NCBI GenBank assembly: GCA_003314535.1 | Contig: POSG01000002.1 | Coordinates: 62,001 to 126,000 of the forward strand | Reading direction: 5' to 3' | Length of the DNA: 64,000 bases | Origin: Geobacter sp. | GTDB taxonomy: Bacteria > Desulfobacterota > Desulfuromonadia > Geobacterales > Geobacteraceae | Part shown: positions 60,897 to 64,000 of the stretch, in pieces | Layout: each line of letters starts with the position of its first letter | Numbering within the stretch: the stretch's first letter is position 1 | The notes under the pieces: model-generated | What the model saw: only the letters and a program-made list of their open reading frames with translations | Database searches by the model: none | Told to the model about the DNA's origin: nothing | Made by a program: the position numbers and the translations under genes

Positions 60897-62987
60897 ATGA
60901 GAAAAACAGTACAGGCAGAGTGCAACGGAAAAATCATATCCATTGAAACCGGCTGGTTGGCCAAACAAGCAAGCGGAGCAGTCGTTGTAAGAAGCGGTGA
61001 CTCCATGGTTCTGGTCACTGCCGTGGCTGCAAAAAACGCCAAGGAAGGGCAGGATTTCTTTCCCCTAACTGTCAACTACCAGGAAAAGACTTATGCCGGA
61101 GGAAAGATCCCCGGTGGTTTCTTCAAGCGTGAAGGCCGTCCTTCCGAAAGCGAGACACTTACTTCGCGGCTAATTGACAGACCAATCAGGCCTCTGTTCC
61201 CTGAGAATTTCCTGAACGAAACACAAATCATGGCAACAGTGATTTCCGCCGACAAGGACAACGATCCGGGGATTCTCTCCATGATCGGCGCATCCGCCGC
61301 ACTCCATCTTTCCGATATCCCTTTTCTCGGTCCAATAGCAGGTGTCAAAGTCGGCCGTGTTGACGGCACGCTGATAAGCAATCCTTCAGCCGAGCAATTG
61401 GAAAAAAGTGATATAGAGATCGTGGTTGCTGGCAGCAGGGATGCTGTCATGATGGTTGAGGGCGGAGCTGATATTGTAAGTGAACAGGAGATGCTTGACG
61501 CCATTTTCTTCGGCCACAACTCGATTCAGTCCATTTTGGACGCCCAGGATGAGCTTCGAAAAATCGCCGGCTCTCCGAAGCGTGAGGTTCAGGGTCCGGA
61601 GATTGACGAAAATCTGAAAAACCGGGTAAGCGATCTAGCTTTCGCGGATGTGAAGGAAGCCGTTCGAATCAAGTTCAAAACCGAACGCCACGACCGCCTT
61701 GAAGAGATAAAAGAAAATGTATTGACTGCCCTTGAAAATGAGTTCGAGGGGAGGGAAGGGGAGATAAAGGGTTTCCTGGGAGATCTTGAATACCGCATTG
61801 TACGGGAGCACATTGTAAAAGATGGAGAGCGAATAGACGGCCGCGACAGCAAAACCGTCAGAAAGATTACCCCCGAGGTGGGGTTGTTGCCCCGGGCACA
61901 CGGCTCTTCGTTGTTTACGCGCGGAGAAACACAGGCGCTTGTCGCTGCCACCCTTGGGACCTCCGTGGACGAACAAAGAATCGATTCACTGTATGGGGAA
62001 AGCAAGAAGCGCTTCCTTCTCCATTACAACTTCCCGCCGTTCTCGGTCGGCGAAACGAGCATGAGGCTCGCTCCGGGACGCCGGGAAATCGGCCACGGAG
62101 CTCTTGCCGAAAGAGCGTTGCAAAGGGTGATCCCAAAATTCGACGATTTCCCCTATACCATCAGGGTAGTATCAGATATCCTTGAAAGCAATGGATCATC
62201 TTCCATGGCAACAGTATGCGGCGGCTCTCTTTCCCTTATGGACGCTGGCATACCGATAAAGGCTCCAGTTGCAGGTATCGCAATGGGGCTGATAAAGGAA
62301 GGCGACGATATCACCATTCTGACTGATATCCTTGGTGATGAAGATCATCTTGGAGATATGGATTTCAAGGTCGCAGGTACTTCCGAGGGAGTTACCGCAC
62401 TGCAGATGGATATAAAGATAACCGGCGTAACGAGGGAAATCATGCAGACCGCCTTGGAGCAGGCTCGCGAAGGAAGGCTGCATATTCTCGAGAGGATGTC
62501 AGAGGCAATCTCTGAGCCCCGTTCGGAAATGTCCCCGTATGCTCCTAGAATTACGACTATCTACGTAAAAACTGACAAGATACGAGACGTTATTGGTTCG
62601 GGTGGAAAGAACGTACGCGGGATAACTGAAGCAACCGGGGTGACGATTGACATAGAGGATACCGGAAAGATAAATATTGCCAGCCATGATATGGCGGCCT
62701 GTGAAAAAGCTATCAAGATGATCAGAGACCTCACAGCTGAGGCAGAAGAAGGCAAGCTCTACATGGGAACCGTTAAAAAGGTGATGGATTTCGGTGCATT
62801 TGTAGAAATATTCCCCGGAACAGACGGTCTGGTTCACATTTCCGAACTCGACACGGAAAGAGTTAAGAATGTCAGTGATGTTCTGAGAGAGGGTGACAAA
62901 GTCCTGGTAAAATGTATAGGGATCGACAAACAGGGCAAGATCAAGCTTTCTCGCAAGGAAGCACTTGGTTCATCCCTGCCGGAATAA
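60897..62987 (+). CDS. pnp: Polyribonucleotide nucleotidyltransferase (PNPase)
   Basis: A 696-aa phosphorolytic 3'-5' exoribonuclease. Two RNase PH domains (about 1-230 and 305-545; [44 protein letters not shown], and the catalytic region [15 protein letters not shown] with [19 protein letters not shown]), then KH ([15 protein letters not shown]) and S1 ([28 protein letters not shown]). ATG at 60897 follows GGGAGG by 10 bases; the TTG before it is less likely. Confidence 0.97.
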   Translation: MRKTVQAECNGKIISIETGWLAKQASGAVVVRSGDSMVLVTAVAAKNAKEGQDFFPLTVNYQEKTYAGGKIPGGFFKREGRPSESETLTSRLIDRPIRPLFPENFLNETQIMATVISADKDNDPGILSMIGASAALHLSDIPFLGPIAGVKVGRVDGTLISNPSAEQLEKSDIEIVVAGSRDAVMMVEGGADIVSEQEMLDAIFFGHNSIQSILDAQDELRKIAGSPKREVQGPEIDENLKNRVSDLAFADVKEAVRIKFKTERHDRLEEIKENVLTALENEFEGREGEIKGFLGDLEYRIVREHIVKDGERIDGRDSKTVRKITPEVGLLPRAHGSSLFTRGETQALVAATLGTSVDEQRIDSLYGESKKRFLLHYNFPPFSVGETSMRLAPGRREIGHGALAERALQRVIPKFDDFPYTIRVVSDILESNGSSSMATVCGGSLSLMDAGIPIKAPVAGIAMGLIKEGDDITILTDILGDEDHLGDMDFKVAGTSEGVTALQMDIKITGVTREIMQTALEQAREGRLHILERMSEAISEPRSEMSPYAPRITTIYVKTDKIRDVIGSGGKNVRGITEATGVTIDIEDTGKINIASHDMAACEKAIKMIRDLTAEAEEGKLYMGTVKKVMDFGAFVEIFPGTDGLVHISELDTERVKNVSDVLREGDKVLVKCIGIDKQGKIKLSRKEALGSSLPE

Positions 62988-63035
62988 CGATCGTACAGGG
63001 TTGAAAATACACGGTTTCATGGAAACTTAATCTTA

Positions 63036-64000
63036 ATGATAGTCAAATCGCAGTTGAACAATGGAATCCGCGTCATTACCGAAAATATTCCCCATGCCCA
63101 TTCCGTATCCATAGGTATATGGGTAACCAACGGATCGCGTCACGATCGAAGGGATCTCAACGGTGTCGCCCATTTCATTGAACACCTGCTGTTCAAGGGA
63201 ACCGAAAAACGTTCCGCACTGGACATCGCCCGCGAAATAGATTCAGTGGGCGGTGTCCTCAATGCTTTCACCTGCCGGGAATACCTGTGCTTTTATGCTA
63301 AGGTTCTAAGTGATGCGCTCCCCAAGGCTGTTGACCTTCTTGCTGACATATTTCTCAACTCATCGTTCGAGGAATCAGAGGTAGAAAAGGAACGCAAGGT
63401 AATTCTTCAGGAAATCCGGATGCTGAAAGACAGTCCGGATAACTATATACACGAACTTTTCTGCCAGAGTTTCTGGAAAAGCCACCCCCTGGGGATGTCA
63501 ATTGTCGGGACGGAAGAAAGCGTCTCCGGAATGTCCAGGGATGCTTTGCTCAGCACCCGGCATGAAAGATTCAAAGCTGAAGATATAATTATTTGCGCAG
63601 CAGGCAATCTCAGACATTCCGAACTCATATCCCTTTTGGGAACTCATTTCAATGAAGTGCCGACCGGAACCTATTCCTGTCCCGGCAATCCTCCCATTTA
63701 TGAAAGGCAAGTAAGAATCCTGGAAAAAGACCTTGAACAGGTACACCTATGCCTGGGAACCAAGGCTTTGCCTCAGGACAGCCCGTTGCGCTATGCCGGA
63801 TATATTCTGAATGCGATTCTTGGCGGAAGCATCAGTTCCCGACTTTTTCAGGAAGTCAGGGAGAAGCTCGGCCTGGCCTATTCCGTCTACTCATATGTTC
63901 TTTCCCATTCCGATGCTGGCACGATGGTTGTTTATGCCGGAACCAAGCCCGACAAGCTCTCGGAAGTAATCGAAATCGTCCTGAAGGCTCTGCATACATT
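63036..64000 (+). CDS. M16-family zinc peptidase, partial
   Basis: The first 321 codons of an insulinase/processing-peptidase-like protein; the gene runs past the window end. The inverted zinc motif HxxEH is HFIEHLLFKGT, with the downstream Glu in EESEVEKERKVILQEI. The second half-domain begins near PPIYERQVRILEKDLEQVHLCLG and has the SSRLFQEVREKLGLAYSVYSY motif. It follows pnp by 48 bases, as in the conserved rpsO-pnp-M16 order. ATG at 63036 has no strong ribosome site. Confidence 0.92.
   Translation, partial: MIVKSQLNNGIRVITENIPHAHSVSIGIWVTNGSRHDRRDLNGVAHFIEHLLFKGTEKRSALDIAREIDSVGGVLNAFTCREYLCFYAKVLSDALPKAVDLLADIFLNSSFEESEVEKERKVILQEIRMLKDSPDNYIHELFCQSFWKSHPLGMSIVGTEESVSGMSRDALLSTRHERFKAEDIIICAAGNLRHSELISLLGTHFNEVPTGTYSCPGNPPIYERQVRILEKDLEQVHLCLGTKALPQDSPLRYAGYILNAILGGSISSRLFQEVREKLGLAYSVYSYVLSHSDAGTMVVYAGTKPDKLSEVIEIVLKALHT

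Overview
The window looks like chromosomal housekeeping DNA from a Gram-negative anaerobe or facultative anaerobe of the Desulfuromonadia (Geobacter/Desulfuromonas type). This is inferred from gene content and order: argS next to a SPOR protein; a three-gene B. subtilis-type fumarate reductase/succinate dehydrogenase; ispE-tRNA-Gln-prs-rplY-pth followed by rpsF-rpsR-DUF2232-rplI-dnaB; dusB-ntrB-ntrC; rimP-nusA-ylxR-infB-rbfA-nrnA-truB-rpsO-pnp-M16 peptidase; and many c-di-GMP-type signalling proteins. No species can be named. UUG and GUG starts are common, and several promoters have TTGACA boxes with 17-bp spacers.

Layout. 1-6.6 kb (minus strand): a partial GapN-like aldehyde dehydrogenase, tRNA-fMet, a SPOR protein, argS with a 50-codon Cys-rich gene in front of it, and a divIC/ftsB-UXS-UGD operon making UDP-glucuronate and UDP-xylose. 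6.8-10 kb: tRNA-Ala, a rubrerythrin-like protein, plsY, and a crcB-DUF190-rhodanese-DoxX group. 10.3-13.4 kb: a four-gene signalling cassette (small beta-barrel-like protein, HDOD, degenerate REC-GGDEF, intact REC-GGDEF). 13.4-20.5 kb: tgt, frdCAB, a stand-alone Cas6-like RAMP protein, a coiled-coil membrane protein and an HD hydrolase. 20.6-29.3 kb: a GGQ release-factor-like protein, comEB-nrdR-ribD-ribE-ribBA-ribH-nusB (riboflavin plus nucleotide control), hom, a patatin lipoprotein and ispE. 29.3-35.4 kb: tRNA-Gln, prs, rplY, pth, the rpsF operon and dnaB.

35.4-42 kb: an LpxA-like acyltransferase, a 442-aa protein of uncertain function and a REC-PilZ protein, then minus-strand dusB-ntrB-ntrC. 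42-47 kb: fabI, hflX, an MltD-like lytic transglycosylase and a TPR membrane protein. 47.2-51.1 kb (minus): a retrograde phospholipid transport operon of the Mla type (STAS-MlaE, MlaF, MlaD, PqiC-like lipoprotein), with the 3' end of an IS3-family transposase against its last gene. 51.4-52.7 kb (minus): hisI-hisG. 53-64 kb (plus): the translation/RNA-decay operon from rimP to pnp, then a partial M16 peptidase.

The most useful observations beyond routine annotation are: the missed Cys-rich microprotein before argS; an orphan Cas6-like gene with no CRISPR array in view; hflX, whose conserved N-terminus seems to begin upstream of any AUG/GUG/UUG codon; an unexplained terminator and inverted-repeat region ahead of rimP (leader attenuator or small RNA); hairpin arrays between rpsO and pnp; a perfect palindrome on the dusB promoter; and the IS3 remnant abutting the Mla operon. 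No CRISPR array, prophage or complete mobile element was seen.
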